Source of the DNA: Escarpia spicata
Lineage: Eukaryota > Annelida > Polychaeta > Sabellida > Siboglinidae
DNA: 64,000 nucleotides
Assembly (NCBI GenBank): GCA_963995525.1
Contig: OZ023205.1
Location: 51,598,738 to 51,662,737 of the forward strand
Direction: 5' to 3'
Shown here: positions 11,462 through 24,659 of the stretch, one piece after another
Position numbering within the stretch: the stretch's first letter is position 1
Layout of the letters: each line of letters begins with the position of its first letter
The notes under the pieces: generated by a model
Told to the model about the DNA's origin: nothing
What the model saw: the letters and a program-made list of their open reading frames with translations, nothing else
Database searches by the model: none
Program-made: the position numbers and the translations under genes

Positions 11462-12236
11462 CAAAAAAACTGTTCATCCCTACCCGTTGTCTATCTCAGC
11501 ACAAGTAAAAATCCCACACACAAGGGGTAAATATGTAACCTGTCGTGGACTCACAAAGCGTGGTCTCTGCCACTAATACACGGGTTCTCCTTCTGTCCTT
11601 GGCAGCAGGAGACGCATCTCACTCGGGTTCAAGAGACATCAAGCAGGCAGTATATACAAGAGCAACGCCATAGCAGACTCCCAACAGGAGTCTACAGCAG
11701 CATATGAATGGAACACCTGAGCAATGACGATGTTCTCACCATACAAATAACATTCATTTGAATACATGTAGCGTGTCAAAATAATTCTGATTAACAAAGT
11801 TATCATAATTCTTGCACACATTATGGCACGGTGCTTTTGAAAAGCCAACATTCCCACTGCCAAGTTCCCACTGCTTCAAATTGTTTAGAACAAATAGGGC
11901 TGGTTTATGTTGATATATGTCAATTGCAGGAATCAATCATGTAAACAACTACAAGATACAGCAAATACATATGCCAATTGTTTGTATAACTGTGTCCGGG
12001 AAAAATGGGATAAATCTTAATCTCACCAACATTTGTCATGGTTTCGACACAGTGGCCAATCAGCGACCAGCTGCAGGTCACATGCGTCAAAACCTTTCAT
12101 CAAACTCAAATCAGGGGCGGCGTGAGTCAAGATCTAGATCACTTGCATGGCATAGCATAAATGCACACATAATGTTGTTGTGTGATATTCCACAACATGA
12201 CAAATTGCTGCAAAAATCACATGTGTAAACCGGTCT
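11462..12236. other. 3' flank of MS4A-like gene 1
   Basis: No exon recognised. The short open frames near 11,640-11,940 have no domain signature. Confidence 0.4.
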
Positions 12237-12418
12237 TTAGAGTGCTACTTTTTTCTCCTCGCTTTCAACAAGCGGACTTGTGGCAGACGATTCAGCAGCA
12301 GCTTCGGCACCAGATGGCATTGCAGGCAAATAAGGAGGTGGGCCGGATGCTCCACCATACTGAGAGCAGACGACTGGCGGCTGAGAAGTTGTACTCGAGG
12401 TAACAGTGGCAGTAAAAC
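12237..12418 (-). CDS. MS4A-like gene 1, exon 6 (C terminus, PPPY)
   Basis: 182 bp ending in TAA. It holds GPPPYLPA and an acidic/basic end, ESEEKKVAL, parallel to GEEKKMAL in gene 2. Confidence 0.86.
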
Positions 12419-15400
12419 CTAGAAAACAGATGACTGGTTGCATAATTATGTTCACTAGCAACAAAACCCTTCCTCCAGATAGGATAACTTTGTAACTTGT
12501 AAGATCAGAAATCAGGCAACCAAATCTTTATTTTGATATTACATTCCAGAGGGAGCATACATACATACAGATACAGGTGACGGTATCACAACGTTTTTGT
12601 ACCAGACGTTTAATGGAGATTCTATAACTACCTTAACACTTGTTTGTATGTGCATATTTTGTGCGATTTTCTCGTTATGTAAATCACTTGCAACTAATCG
12701 ACTGACGGTCTACGTAACTTGGAACAGGGACAGAAAGCAGGCACAGCACTGTGAACAATCGTTAAACACCTGCTATGAACCGTTAACCCAATACAAATAC
12801 GTTTAACCCACGGGGAACTTCATTAAAACATGTTATGGGTCTGCAGTTGTAGATGAAACCCTGAATGTTTGACACCTTAGATGCAAAGCATCTAGGAGTA
12901 GCACAACAAACACAAACATACATGCTTGGTAGATATTACACTAACTCGATTACCGACAGATACAGTTTCTCGTGACAGGACTAAACACAGTGTTCACTCC
13001 ACTAACAGATATATGTGACCTGTCACAGCACGGCAGGTACCGGTATTCAATCACAAAATTGTGAAATTGAGCTCTGTAACTTATTGGATTCCACAGACCA
13101 TGAGCTTTAAAATTATATTTCATTCGTAGAAATATCTTCAGTAGTTTTTGATTTATTACAAAAAAAGAAGCAAATTTATGGGTTTCTAGATGCGTGTGTT
13201 TTATTGGTTTTGGATACTTTGTCGAGGATAAAAAATTGGACTTTGAAAGATGGAATTACGAGGTACGCATTTCTGCCAAAACAAACAAGATTTGTTCCCT
13301 CCAAGTGGAGGGGTGCATGCAATGGTTGTATCCCCAATCTGGAACATTCTATGAGATTATCCATAGGAGGTGCTGCCATCTACATAATAAAATAGTGTGG
13401 GTCTTTGGTGCCAACATTTTGTAGGCGTGCTAATAGGCCCACTAAGATGGTTCATAGATTTTGAATTTGGTTAATTTCCCTGGGGGGCCACTGTGTGATA
13501 CGGCACCAAACCAATTTTAATGTCGAGGCCTGCTAACCTTGCTGTTGCACCATGTTCCCGCTCTGGGGGTAGGTGGACGGGGGTCCAGCCGTGTACATCA
13601 CTTGAGTGCCGCCCGCATCCATTATCCCAGGAACTGGCTGCATCACCTGAAGTGAGCCAACAAAACACGAGGAAAGTAAAAATGATTACTGAACATTTGT
13701 TAGGATAGTTCTTTTTAAATTCAAACATTTTATTTTGACATATCCAAAACAAATTTACCTGGTAGAGGCTTTCATCAGATGTATCACGTCGACTTCTTCA
13801 GTACTTATGATGCTGTGTGACATCATAGGTACTGAAGATGCCTTTACCAGGTAAAATTCAGTTGGACATGTCAAAATTAATTTTTTTTATTTAGAAAGTA
13901 AGAATGTTTGACATGCATAGAAATAATCATTCACCATTGGCTGGCCGGGGCCAGAGCATTACCAACTCATACGGGTTTTCCGTATGCACCGATTATCCAT
14001 TAAAGGTGAATGGAACCATTATTTAAAAAATATTAAATAAATGTTACTTTTCTTGAGATTTTGGCAGAAATGTACACCTTATTTTTCAATGTAGTTGATT
14101 TTCCACATCAAATTATCCCAAACTAATAAACTGCATGCATTTATGAACACACAGATTAGAAAACAATAAACAAAATGAGTTAAAATTACCTCGTTTCTCA
14201 AAACATTGCTTTTTAAGTCTGCTCCAATTCTAGCCACACATCAATAACTACTGAAGTACCCCATACTACTGTGTTTCAACAGATGAGGTATCATTTGAAA
14301 GCTTATGATATGTGGAATCCAAAACATACAAAACTCTATGTTACAATTTTGTAACTTGATATCCACTTTGCTGTGGCGTGTCACATGTAATAAGACAAAG
14401 ATGAACGTACTACGCCGTACTGGGATCGCCGGCCACAGCAAACAGAGGAACAACCAAGGGCCGCCGACCAGGCAGCTATCATGGCTTCCACAAGTGCAAG
14501 GCCAATGAGGAGGAGTTGCAGAATAGCAACCCATTCCGGGTCCTAGAAGGGTACAAAACAACACATTCAGTGTCAATGCACTGCCAGAGTGCAACTACTA
14601 CATGAAAGCTATTTGTTCCATACAGATTATGCCAGGATTACCAGCCAGCAAACAGAAGCAACTATACAGATTATACCAATGTTATCAGTGAACAATAGAA
14701 ACAACCATACAGTCTACCAGTGGTGCAACGCATGGAAGCTACTATACAGATTATAGTTATACTGTTCTTACCAGTTTGAAACAGTCATGACTGCGCAGGT
14801 TATACAAGTCTTGCCAGTCAGCATCAGAAACAGTTAAACATATTATATAACTTACAATTCAGCAATAGAAATAACTATGCAGATTGTGCCAATATTATTT
14901 GCAGAATATTGTTATTAGTCACACACACCAAACTTATATAACTTAAACTACCTCTAATGAACAATCGACCAATATCAAAACAGCTCATCAATGGTTTGGC
15001 CATGACCATACAATATTGCTGATGGTCAGTCTGCACACACAAAAAGAAGCAACTTGCCAGTATACTGATTACCTCCTTGATGAAACATCATGCCGCATAC
15101 CTTTCTACGATGAACAGGAACATTGAAACTAGCAGTAGACATCACCAACAAACACAACGCGATGGCACTGGCAGCCATAATGGAAAGAACCATAAAGACG
15201 ATGATCTGAAATCAAACAAAATCAAGTGCAGGTGATTTCTGGTGTCCTCAGAAGTGGCAAGTTATATCAACCAAAACGTGGTAGATCTAACGGGTTTCAT
15301 GATGTGATTGTGGTATACGAGGAACTGGCGCCACGAGTCTCAAGCATCAGTCACAAGGGGAAGAGCATACGAAAAAGGGAATCACTCCATGGTCGGATGA

Positions 15401-18400
15401 TTGTTCACTTTTAGGGTAAATTTACTTATTTTGGTGCATTTTCAACATAATATGTTGTTTAGGCAGTATAACTGAATTCACAATTAGTAATTATGCTTTT
15501 AAACCTTGAAATTCACCGGTTTATGATGATTTAAAATCAGAAACTAGCAGCTCGATCATTGCCGCTTTCACTATCGGTGCACTGCCACAGCGCCACTCGG
15601 ACAAACATCGCGCTGCAAAGCTGTTGAATTTTCACCTCAAAAAGCATCCCAAATCGTTGTAACTATCTGAACTAGTATAATAACCTTATTCATGAATACT
15701 GTCAGGCATTTTGTCAAAATATTGATGCAGTAACTTGGGCCAGAGGCGGGGTGTCTGAAATGCTTTGTTCTGATTTACTGAATTACCATAGCTTGCTGCA
15801 GATTGGCCAATAACAGAGCTTTCCATTGATACCACGCGTGCGGGGGTCTAGACTTTATGAATGGATATGTAAATTCATTACACGGGGCATAGTAAAAAAT
15901 TTTGTCACCGACTTGGTCACATGTTTTGTTGGCTAGGCAGTCACTAGTTGTCAATCAATCTGCTCATGAATAAATATGAGAAAATAGGCAAAATTTGACA
16001 ATTTTGCATTTTGGGGGTTTCTTTGCGTATAGTGGCAGTACCCTAAGATATGTCTAAGCAAAATTAGAGAAAAAGTTGCTGAATGGTTTCAGAGATGACA
16101 GCTAAAGGCGGACAGCGCACGGCGGACGCAGAGTGATGGCATAAGTCCGTCGGACCTTCGCCCCTAAGGACTAAAAATCATACCGTGAAATATTGGTCTG
16201 GTGGTAGATTTCGGCACTAAAGCAGTAAGACCGTGAGATTACTCCAAGGAATTGGAAAAGCATGAGGTGTCAAAGCAGTAGACTTGGCCTCTCTGTGTTC
16301 TTGCCAGCTACCACCATGAAATACAATGGTATGGAACTGATGACACTAATGTAAAGAACCATTATTTTATAAACATTCAAGTTTCAACAAAAAAACTTCA
16401 TTAAAACACAATTGAGCAGTCAGTTTGTTACAATAGATATCATTTATATTGTATTTAATAAGATCTACGACAGCGGTTGTTAACCTTTTTGGGTAGTGAC
16501 CCAAATTTCGGTCGCGGCACTAGCTTGGCGACCCATGCCTCCAAGAAGTTAACTTGTAATAAATGAAAAAATTTATAATTATGAAATAAATAGAGATAAC
16601 AAAAAATGGCAGCATCACCAAGTGAGCACAGCTCTTGTCTTAATGACGTAGGATAAGAGCACCGTTTTCAAATAGAAATCTAACATGGTGGACGATGTCG
16701 GGAAGATCGTACGATTTCAAAAAAGTTTTTAAAAATTAGTCCTTTGCTAATCTACTTCATACTGTTGTTAATGTGGAGATAGACAATTGGTAAACAAAAT
16801 AATGTCACTGCTGATTAATGCAACATTTGTCTGTGAAAGGGTACTTTGAAGGCTTCGAAGTGGACTGAATCTAAAACAGCACTGACTTTATCCTGGTGCA
16901 CACATGTGCATTTTTTTGCAGTATCAAACAGAATTTGACTTGCCCAAACAAAATCCACCCTTGAAGAACACATCACGATTGAATTTAAAATCCAAATTGC
17001 ATTATGTTACATGACGTTTAAAATTCATACAACATTAAGAATGAATAACCGTCTATCACGCATCTGGTACAGGCAAGTAGGAAATAAAGGAAAGGAAACT
17101 CTTGGCGACCCACTCAAAATGGCTTGACGACCAAATTTTTGGTTGTGACCCAGGGTTTAAGAAAGGCTGATCTTCAACAAAAAAACAAATAGAAAATCTT
17201 TCTTTAACAAATGCTGACATTTAGTCTATCGTGCACATTTCCATAGGACTATTAAAACATCAATCACTTGTGGATAACGTGTTGCATTCGAACCTCACGT
17301 TACGGTCACCTGGGAAATACAGCCAACTTGCAGTTAAGATCACCCTAGAGGAGTCCCAGATTATTTCAATAACAGTAAAGTATAGGACATTAGTTCCGCT
17401 AATAAGGTCACCTCGCTATTCAGGTCACTTTCAACTAGTCCCAAGGGTGATTTTAATATTGGTGAGGTTTTACGATATGAATTAAATTAAATTTATTAGA
17501 CCAATAATTACAAAATACATGTTATAACTAAGTGTATACAATACGTCAGGAGACTCCCGTTAAGGCATTTAAATGCTGCTGGCACGAGAGCCACCTTAAA
17601 TAATAATTATAGTATAATAATAATAATAGTATGTTTACAAAGTAATTTAACTTGTAATACATGAACATGTCATAGAAAAGATTATAATCAAAAGTACGTA
17701 CACTAGCTGACATATACATGTGCACATATACGCATAGAATGAGACATTATACAAAAGTATGTACACTAGCTGACATATACATGTGCACATATACGCATAT
17801 GAGACATTATACAAAATGCAAATTTTAGTTAATTATCTTCCACATATATAACAGTTAGTAATAGTACACGAATTCTGATATATTTCAATAATGTATCTTT
17901 TAATATAGGTGGAGAATCCATGGATATTGTGTGTGAACATTTTATTAATAATGATATTGGGAGAATTATTTAATATCTTTGCTATGCTGATATTAATTCT
18001 GAACATCATCCAAGACTGCACAGCCGGGGTTTACATGGGCTGATCCCATTGACTGAATGCCTGAAACATTGTACAATTGATTCAATAATACTAAATTCTA
18101 ACTTGAATAAACTGTCAATGAACACATTAAGTTTGGAAAAAATTAATGATATTTTTTTCACACATGATTTGTGGAAACAGATAGTGACATTAACTGATTT
18201 CAAGAAAAGTACCATCACTCACTGTGCGCAAGGTTTTGTAGCAGCCAGCAATCAGACCATACGCTCCAGTCAGGATGAACTGCAAATAAAATGGGAAATA
18301 ACAAACTATTCCCCCAAATATAGCAACATATACATAACAGTACTTCAATAGTAAACAAAACCACAAAACATCCTACCTCAAACTAATGGTTTGAATTTAA

Positions 18401-20364
18401 CTATTACATAATATACATAATTTATTTACAAATATCTAATAATATATATCTTTATGCATCAATACATATATTGAGTTGTAAACATTTATAATGAATATAT
18501 GCAATGTATTAGCAAAGGGCATTTTATTTCAAGTTAGGCCACACCAATCTGTTGTTAGGAAAATGGATTTTTGAGACATTTTTGTTAGGGAGGAGGGGGG
18601 AATAAAAATAAGTCATTCCACGAGAAAGGTGTTTTGTGTAAATACATGAATTGTCAAATTAGCCGTACAGTACATTGCTAAAAAAATGTTTAGCCTTGCA
18701 TCAAAAGTTACTAGACACGTTTATGAAAGTTTAATAAAAGTTTGAAGACTATTAGAATTTAGAATAATAAGTACTGATAACAAGACTTGGCAGATACTAT
18801 TATGGTGTGTTAACATTACAGCCATAAACGTGTCGGTTTGAGGCTGGATATATCTTGCTGTGATAATATTAATTTGACTGGCATAATTAGGATTTGTTTG
18901 TCGTACCTCCAACTATAACTACATTATTCTATTTCGAAGTAAGCAATGCGTTGCTGACATTGAAGAGTGTCTACAACCCGTTTTCCCAGTGTGTCAACTT
19001 GATTGGCTAAAATCCGATGTTCAGATTTTTGCATGTAGACAGAATGAGTAGCGCGTTAAACATACGCACGTTACTGATTTCGCCTGTGTTGCGAGTTGGC
19101 AGTTTATTTTCTTTATTGCTATTTTGCATTGTGTCTAAAATGTCAGCCTTCGGGTTGCCTTTTCGCTTCATTTCGGTGGCACTAATGTTGTCATCGTTCA
19201 AGAAAATAAATGTGTTAAACGTTGAATTGCTCACGTAGCATCTGCAAGGACGCTCGCTGTCATTTCAACAACAATCCGCGCATTCGACGCCAACACATAC
19301 TTTCGATATCAGATCGGTGTCGCTACAAAATTTTATTATTTCCTTTTGGGAAGCAGCGTCAAACTTAAATTTCTTGGTACCAATCGTCTGGTTCAACCAT
19401 GGTTCAGATCAATTATTGACAAGTTGGACTTTTGCAGATTCGTTGGATCGTAGACCGAAAGTGCGCGACAACCAATGAAACAATGTTTAACATACAATGT
19501 TCGGTATGATGCATATGTATGCTCGATGAATCAATACAAAATCATTGGTTGGGCATTTCGATCAGAAATAAAAGTTCAAAATTGCTATTTTATTTTATTT
19601 CCGTTTTGTCAAAAACAACGTCGGCGGGTCCATAATCCAAATAATCAAATTGGTGTCGTCTTGTCATATTCTGCGCTTATTTTTAAACACCATCTTTACT
19701 ATTTCTCTGTTTTCTGGTTACCACAGTGACTGTACAAGTTGGCAAAGTAATCGGTAGTATAATAATAAAAAAATTATTTTATTTGTATAGCGCCACGTCT
19801 CCAGATATAAATGCCTGTTCAAAGGCACTTAAAATACAACATTATTAAAACATAATTGCTACAATAATTATTTTACATATAATATATGTATAATATAATA
19901 AGAAATTAAAATCAAATATATATTTGTAAATAAATAACTTACATAACATAAAGTTTCAGCTAAATATTGACTAGACTTAACTATCTAACAATAAACTATT
20001 TGCTGCTTTAAAATCAATCAAGTAATTAAATTGATAATTAAAATGCAGTATAAAAAAAATTAAAATTCAGGTTCTTCTTCAATATATTTCCTGAACACGG
20101 AAGTCAACTCACAAACAGTCCACCCCAGATGCCAGGACCAATCACAGCGCCTGGGGACTGCTCCGCAATCGTGATGACGTTAAACACAATACACAGAAGA
20201 CCGATGCTTATCTGCAGGACGCCCAGGACACAGGACGTCTTGTTCGCGTAGTTCGTCACAATCTTCGGTATCGGTCTATTGGCAACATAGCTCGGCACAA
20301 TGGCGATGCTCTGCATAGGTATAGCGGCTCCTCCAGAGGTCAGCATCGTAGTCGTCTGCATCAT
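12237..20364 (-). CDS. MS4A/CD20-like four-transmembrane protein, gene 1 (whole coding span)
   Basis: Six minus-strand coding exons join in frame to 278 residues: 20,364-20,113; 18,279-18,223; 15,205-15,101; 14,542-14,411; 13,646-13,538; 12,418-12,237. All introns are GT-AG. Membrane segments are TM1 at about residues 44-66, TM2 about 76-97 (spanning the exon 1-2 junction with the family-typical GPGIWGGLF then FILTGAYG), TM3 at the start of exon 3 and TM4 in exon 4, followed by a Cys-rich SSVCC segment. The tail is rich in Pro, Gln, Ser and Thr, with PPPY at 245-248, a ligand for Nedd4-type WW domains. MS4A proteins are plasma-membrane or vesicular tetraspans acting as chemosensors, channel regulators or receptor partners; the role here is unknown. 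The 5' UTR is probably in an upstream exon, because an acceptor (ctgcag) precedes the ATG. The tail-to-membrane order and exon lengths match gene 2. Confidence 0.88.
13538..13646 (-). CDS. MS4A-like gene 1, exon 5 (tail)
   Basis: 109 bp, phase 0 to phase 1. It encodes VMQPVPGIMDAGGTQVMY and a Pro-rich continuation, ending CAAG|GTTAGC. It is unusually similar to exon 5 of gene 2, and the similarity continues into the downstream intron. Confidence 0.88.
13730..13885. mobile_element. foldback (palindromic) MITE in intron 5... of gene 1 upstream of exon 5
   Basis: An imperfect palindrome of about 155 bp. Outer arms are attttgacatatcc and ggacatgtcaaaat; inner arms are acctggtagaggc and gcctttaccaggt; the centre is cttcagtac...atcataggtactgaag. 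It sits in the intron between exons 4 and 5 and can form one long hairpin. Confidence 0.7.
14411..14542 (-). CDS. MS4A-like gene 1, exon 4 (TM4)
   Basis: 132 bp, from Asp-Pro-Glu after acceptor ttctag to RRSQYGV before donor GTACGT. It contains TM4 and a CxxxCC-type cluster after it. Confidence 0.88.
14590..14900. repeat. degenerate tandem repeat in intron 3 of gene 1
   Basis: Phrases such as actatacagattatacca and gaaacaaccatacag recur at irregular intervals of 50-70 bp. There is no coding signal. Confidence 0.45.
15101..15205 (-). CDS. MS4A-like gene 1, exon 3 (TM3)
   Basis: 105 bp, phase 0 both ends. It starts IIVFMVLSIMAAS, aligning with IMSFMVLSILAAT in gene 2, and ends HRRK|GTATGC. 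Confidence 0.88.
15998..16180 (+). repeat. interspersed repeat ending in a 'ggaccttcgg' palindrome
   Basis: The module reads tggcagtaccctaagatatg, then gttgctgaatggtttc, then ggcggacgcagagtgatggc, then agtccgtcggaccttcg...aaggactaa. It recurs at 23,830-24,000 and 63,700-63,880, and in part at 23,030, 23,670 and 63,550. The end is a small GTCC/GGAC hairpin. Confidence 0.8.
16471..17169. mobile_element. non-autonomous hAT element in intron 2 of gene 1
   Basis: The left end CAGCGGTTGTTAACC and the right end (reverse complement CAGCCTTTCTTAAACC) are imperfect inverted repeats. Both sides carry 'gcgaccca' words typical of this hAT MITE type. The flanking octamers atctacga (16,463) and atcttcaa (17,170) match at 6 of 8 positions, a decayed 8-bp target duplication. 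Confidence 0.7.
17284..17478 (-). mobile_element. MITE copy, minus orientation, intron 2 of gene 1
   Basis: It starts cattcgaacctcacgttacg and ends ggtgaggttttacg, with the family's internal words reverse-complemented (aggtcacctcgctattcagg). Confidence 0.65.
17683..17815. repeat. tandem duplication, about 63 bp unit, two copies
   Basis: The block from aagtacgtacactagc to gagacattatac is repeated almost exactly, with a short deletion in the second copy. Confidence 0.85.
18223..18279 (-). CDS. MS4A-like gene 1, exon 2
   Basis: 57 bp, second half of TM2 (FILTGAYGLIAGCYKTLRT). Acceptor ttgcag and donor GTGAGT. The length is identical in gene 2. Confidence 0.88.
18290..20112. other. intron 1 of MS4A-like gene 1; no other gene seen
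   Basis: AT-rich sequence with only short anonymous open frames. Confidence 0.6.
20113..20364 (-). CDS. MS4A-like gene 1, coding exon 1
   Basis: 84 codons, phase 0 end at donor TTT|GTGAGT. It opens MMQTTT; a second ATG 3 bases on gives the same start as gene 2 (MQTTT). It contains TM1 and the first half of TM2. Confidence 0.88.
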
Positions 20365-20494
20365 CACGTTCGATACTGCAGATTACAAACAATGTATGAT
20401 AATATCATTAGGATTGGGAAAATTTACAGTAATGATAATTAATAATAATACAATAAATGTTTTTAAATACATATTCCAGGGTATATAATATATG

Positions 20495-20556
20495 GGTTTA
20501 TACATACATACATACATACATACATACATACATACATACATACATACATACATACA
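20495..20556. repeat. (CATA)n microsatellite
   Basis: About 14 uninterrupted tetranucleotide units. Confidence 0.95.
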
Positions 20557-21779
20557 TGTATTCTATTAGTTTTGATTATTTGTCAAGGAAAATAAACATT
20601 GAAATGTAAGATTATAAGGTATGTATTTCTGCCAAAAACACAAAACTGATTGGACATGACCTAGACAGCTATTTTTGGCTCGTCTGCAGAATAAGCCTGA
20701 GTGACTTCATACCCGGTTCACTTTGGCGGCTCACAAATTAGAAATAAACTGGACAGTATGTTATAAGTTATAACTGAACTCAGTGTAAAAGAACTAAAGC
20801 ACCAGTTGGATAATGCTATCACAATTGTAAAACTGATGTAGCATGACTGTTTTCCATAGTAAATTAAAACTATTACATCTATACATATCTTAACATTTTA
20901 TCTTCATTTACTGACACTTTGTCTACCCTCTGTGTAGATCTTCACATGTGGTAATCTTTCCTTTTGATTGCCTAAATAAGTTGTTCTCCTACTGACCCTA
21001 ATGTATCTTTCATCCCAGGGGAGTACCTAGTAATAATAAGCCACCATAGAAATAACATAGACCAGTTAAGTAAAGGAGTTCCAACAGATTTTTCTAAATG
21101 AGATAAGGTGATAACGTTTATTTAAACTAAAGTCACTAAGACCTTTAATTATCAAATCTATATAACAAGGACAGGCCATGCACAAACCTCTTACTCTATT
21201 TTCAATCGCCATCTGGAACATGTTTGTTTATTTGAGTTGTTGTTTATTAGCTATCTTGCTGTCTCAGTCTCAGCCACTGACCTCAATTGTAGCTGAAGTC
21301 AGTGACCTTCTCAGCACAGGATCTGGGTCAGTACTACAAGAGTCTATCACTAAAGCAGCAGTTCTTAAACTTTTGGGACTGCAAACAAAATGTTGATCAT
21401 TGGACTAGTATGATGACCCATGCCTTTAAAAAGTTAATTTGTAATAAATGTTAAATTAGACAACCATCAAATAAATAAAATATAATGATCACAACAATAA
21501 TCAATAATAAATTAGAACATTTATCAGATTTGCTTGATGAACACTCATTTATGATGTAGAAAGACAACATCTCTTGCAAAGCAAAACAGTGTTGGCTGGT
21601 GGATTCTGGAAGATCGTACAATTTTGACGATATTACGCATATATACAAACATCATAGTAATAACATGGAATACAACACAATGTGCCTGGACTTGCTGATT
21701 AAATAATGCGATATTACGTTTTGTGTAAGTGTTATTATAAAGCTTTTGATATGGAGTGAAAAAATGGGCCAAGTGGCCC

Positions 21780-24000
21780 TGAAGTCCTTTGGACTAATAC
21801 GTCTATATGTGACCCCGGCTGACCAAATGAGTGATAAGTCGGAAAAATTGTAACATTGTTTTCTTACATCCTTGTAAAGGTTTGGTAGGGTGCTTTACAT
21901 GGTTTCAAAAATTATGACTGATACAAAAATTGGCAAAGTTATGGAGCATTGAACATGGTAGGGATCAAAAAGTGAAAATAAAGAAAACGGCTGTTGAAGT
22001 TTTACATTATATATGCAAATTGACTGCATGGAAATATTACATGCACAACATTCAAATGTGGCACACAGTATGTAATATGTATGTTATGTTGCAATGATAC
22101 ACTGGAAGTACAAATGTGCTCCTACAAAGACTTATCAAGTTATGCCAGATTATGTCTTCATGTGTAAAACTAAGAGGACAGATTATTTGAGAACAAAAGG
22201 TAGACTCACTGTTTGACACAGTTTAAAACCTACAGGCAACTGTCCAGTTTAACAGGGTTCTAGTGGCTTAATGTTGTCTGTTGACACAAGCTGCTGCCAG
22301 TGACCAATTACATATTAGTCACAGTTTCCATCAAGCAATAGCAGGCAGAGAATCTTAGCTCCACAGCTGGGTGTAATACACAACCAGAGCCACCACTGAT
22401 TCATGGTCAAGTATATTAGCTCAATGCACCAACTAAGACAATACACAACACTGTGAGTGACAGTGTCCAGAGTGAGGCCTAAGCAGTGTCCTCATTGCTG
22501 AATAGATCAATTAAACCTGCCAAGTGGGTGACATTCTGCACAAGTGTTCATTAATCCTTAGTGATTGTTCAGACCACCAGACTGACCACATACCTAAACA
22601 AAGCGAATGTAATAGGTGAAGAACAGGCAGTGTTCAGATAGGGGTATTGGTTGAATTGTATTTGTCTCGACGCAAAAGGCTTTATTGTGCCTTCATCGAT
22701 TATAAGAAAGCATTTGATTTAGTAGACCGGTCCTCACTGTGGTCTAAGATAATTTCATGCGGTATTAATGGTAATGTGTTCAAAGTTGTATACAACATGT
22801 ACAAAAATGCTAAATCATGTATAAATCAGGGCCAGGCTGTGTCAGCCTTCTTCTCATGTGATGAGGTATGGCAAGGAGAAAACTTGTGTCCTTTGTTATT
22901 TACCTGAATAATTTTGAACACTGTTAGTCACAATTATAACGGACTTGACATGGCAGCTGGTGAAATTTACAACAACCTTAGTGATGATGATGCAGAAAAT
23001 GTATGTTCTACTATATGCTGATGACACTAGAATGATTCAATCAAATACAGATTTCTTGCTTGTGTATAGCGGAACTATGTCAACTCTTCTAATGGTTGAC
23101 ATTTGGTTGTTTCAGGTGTCAACTATATTGTGAATCTGTAATTATTAGTCTATATTGATAAATTGATTTACACAGTACCATGTCTACACAAGGCATGGCA
23201 AGCATAAACAGAACAGTAGAATGCATTTGATATCAATAAAGTGTAGGATATTTCACTGTATAGTTAACCAGAATATAAATTTTCTATGTTTGTCACCTAC
23301 AGCTTTCTACAGACAATACATCTTTAACCAATAGACACCACAGTCACACCATTTTATAATAATTAAATGAACATCAAAATAGACACAACTTGCAATTATA
23401 GAAAATCAGTAGTTTTGAAGATACAGTTTAAAAGTTTTAGGCAACTGTTCAGTCTAACAGGGGTCAAGTGTGTCTACTCTGCCTGGACCCTGTGACCAAT
23501 TAAAGATTAGTCAAGGTCTCAATGCAGCAATAGCACTAGGCTGCAGAGTTTAGTCATGCTGCTGGCTTTCTGGCACATTAAACAAAATCTACTGTTGGGG
23601 GTGGTCTCAAGGGCCCTTCTCAAAACCACATCACTAGATAATGTAAAACTGTTGCACTTTGGGGGGCCCTTAGAATGATTCAATCAAATACAGATTTCTT
23701 GTATATAGTGACAGTATCCTAAGATACATCTAGGCAAAATTTGAAAAAAGTTGCTGAACAGTTTTTGAAAAAATAGGCAACATGTTACATTTTTACCAGT
23801 TTTGGGGTCCTTGGAGGCCCTAGGGAGAGCTTAAAATTATTCAATCAAATACAGAATTCTCGAGCATAGTGGCAGTGCCCTAAGATATGTCTAGGCAAAA
23901 TTAGAGAAAAAGTTGCTGAACGGTTTCTGAGATACGGCGGCTAACGGCGGACGCAGAGTGATGGCAATAGTCCTTTGGACCTTCGGCCAAAGGACTAATA
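21780..24000. mobile_element. nested insertion bounded by 'agtcctttgga' sequences
   Basis: It begins near gaagtcctttggactaatac and ends near cttcggccaaaggactaata, the end module shared with 15,998-16,180. It contains a LINE fragment and two further partial end modules. The exact borders and mechanism are unclear. Confidence 0.5.
22640..23032 (+). mobile_element. LINE reverse transcriptase fragment
   Basis: The plus strand reads CAFIDYKKAFDLVDR near 22,690, a QGENLCPLLF block near 22,875 (with a stop after it), and YADDT near 23,015-23,030. Immediately after YADDT the sequence becomes the 'aatgattcaatcaaatacag' interspersed repeat, so the element is chimeric or cut there. Confidence 0.8.
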
Positions 24001-24659
24001 AAAACGGCACACATTTCTGGCAGCACCAGACAGACTATAACTTGCCCTAACATTTTATCTTCAGATGCATTAACATTTGGAATATATGTTATTCCTTTCC
24101 AAGCAGAAAAGCGGGAAAATTCACAAATTTTCAGACATTTATTGGAGACTATTGGCGACCCACTCAAAATAGCTTGTTGACCCAATTTTGGGAAATTGGG
24201 TCGCGAGCCAGTGGTTAAGATAATAAGAACCACTGAACTAAAGGAGTGGGGGGGGGGCTGATCCAGATGAAATTAATTTCGTCTGATATCAGACATCGTC
24301 GTCGACGTTTTGAGATGATCCTTAAGCTAAGGCTTAAGCTATATGCCCTGGCCTTGTAAGGTCCTGGACCTGGTGTCATGATCCTTCGATCCGGTGTACA
24401 GTACGGGAAATTTCAATCATTGTGCAACTGCTAACTAGCCGTGAACTCATAATTCAGAGACAATCTCCGACCGAAAGAACAGCACCAGCCGCGTTCACCT
24501 CGCACCAATACGCCACTAGCAATGCCGCCGCTGAATCACTTGTTTACTAGAAATTGTCGTATGGATAGGTCAGGGGGCTGATGCTTCGCTAGCCTAGCCC
24601 CGGCCTAGCCCTAGCCTAGGAACATACGCTTGACGGCCTGGCCAGTGGCTACATTATCA

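Larger units (their letters stand above)
21356..24235. mobile_element. hAT element carrying a nested 2.2-kb insertion
   Basis: The left end CAGCAGTTCTTAAAC and the right end (reverse complement CAGTGGTTCTTATTA) match the family at 16,471. Flanking octamers cactaaag (21,348-21,355) and aactaaag (24,236-24,243) agree at 7 of 8 bases. Internal words shared with the first copy (gggaagatcgtac-like at 21,607; gcacacat...cttgccc at 24,005) are separated by unrelated sequence from about 21,780 to 24,000. Confidence 0.7.
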
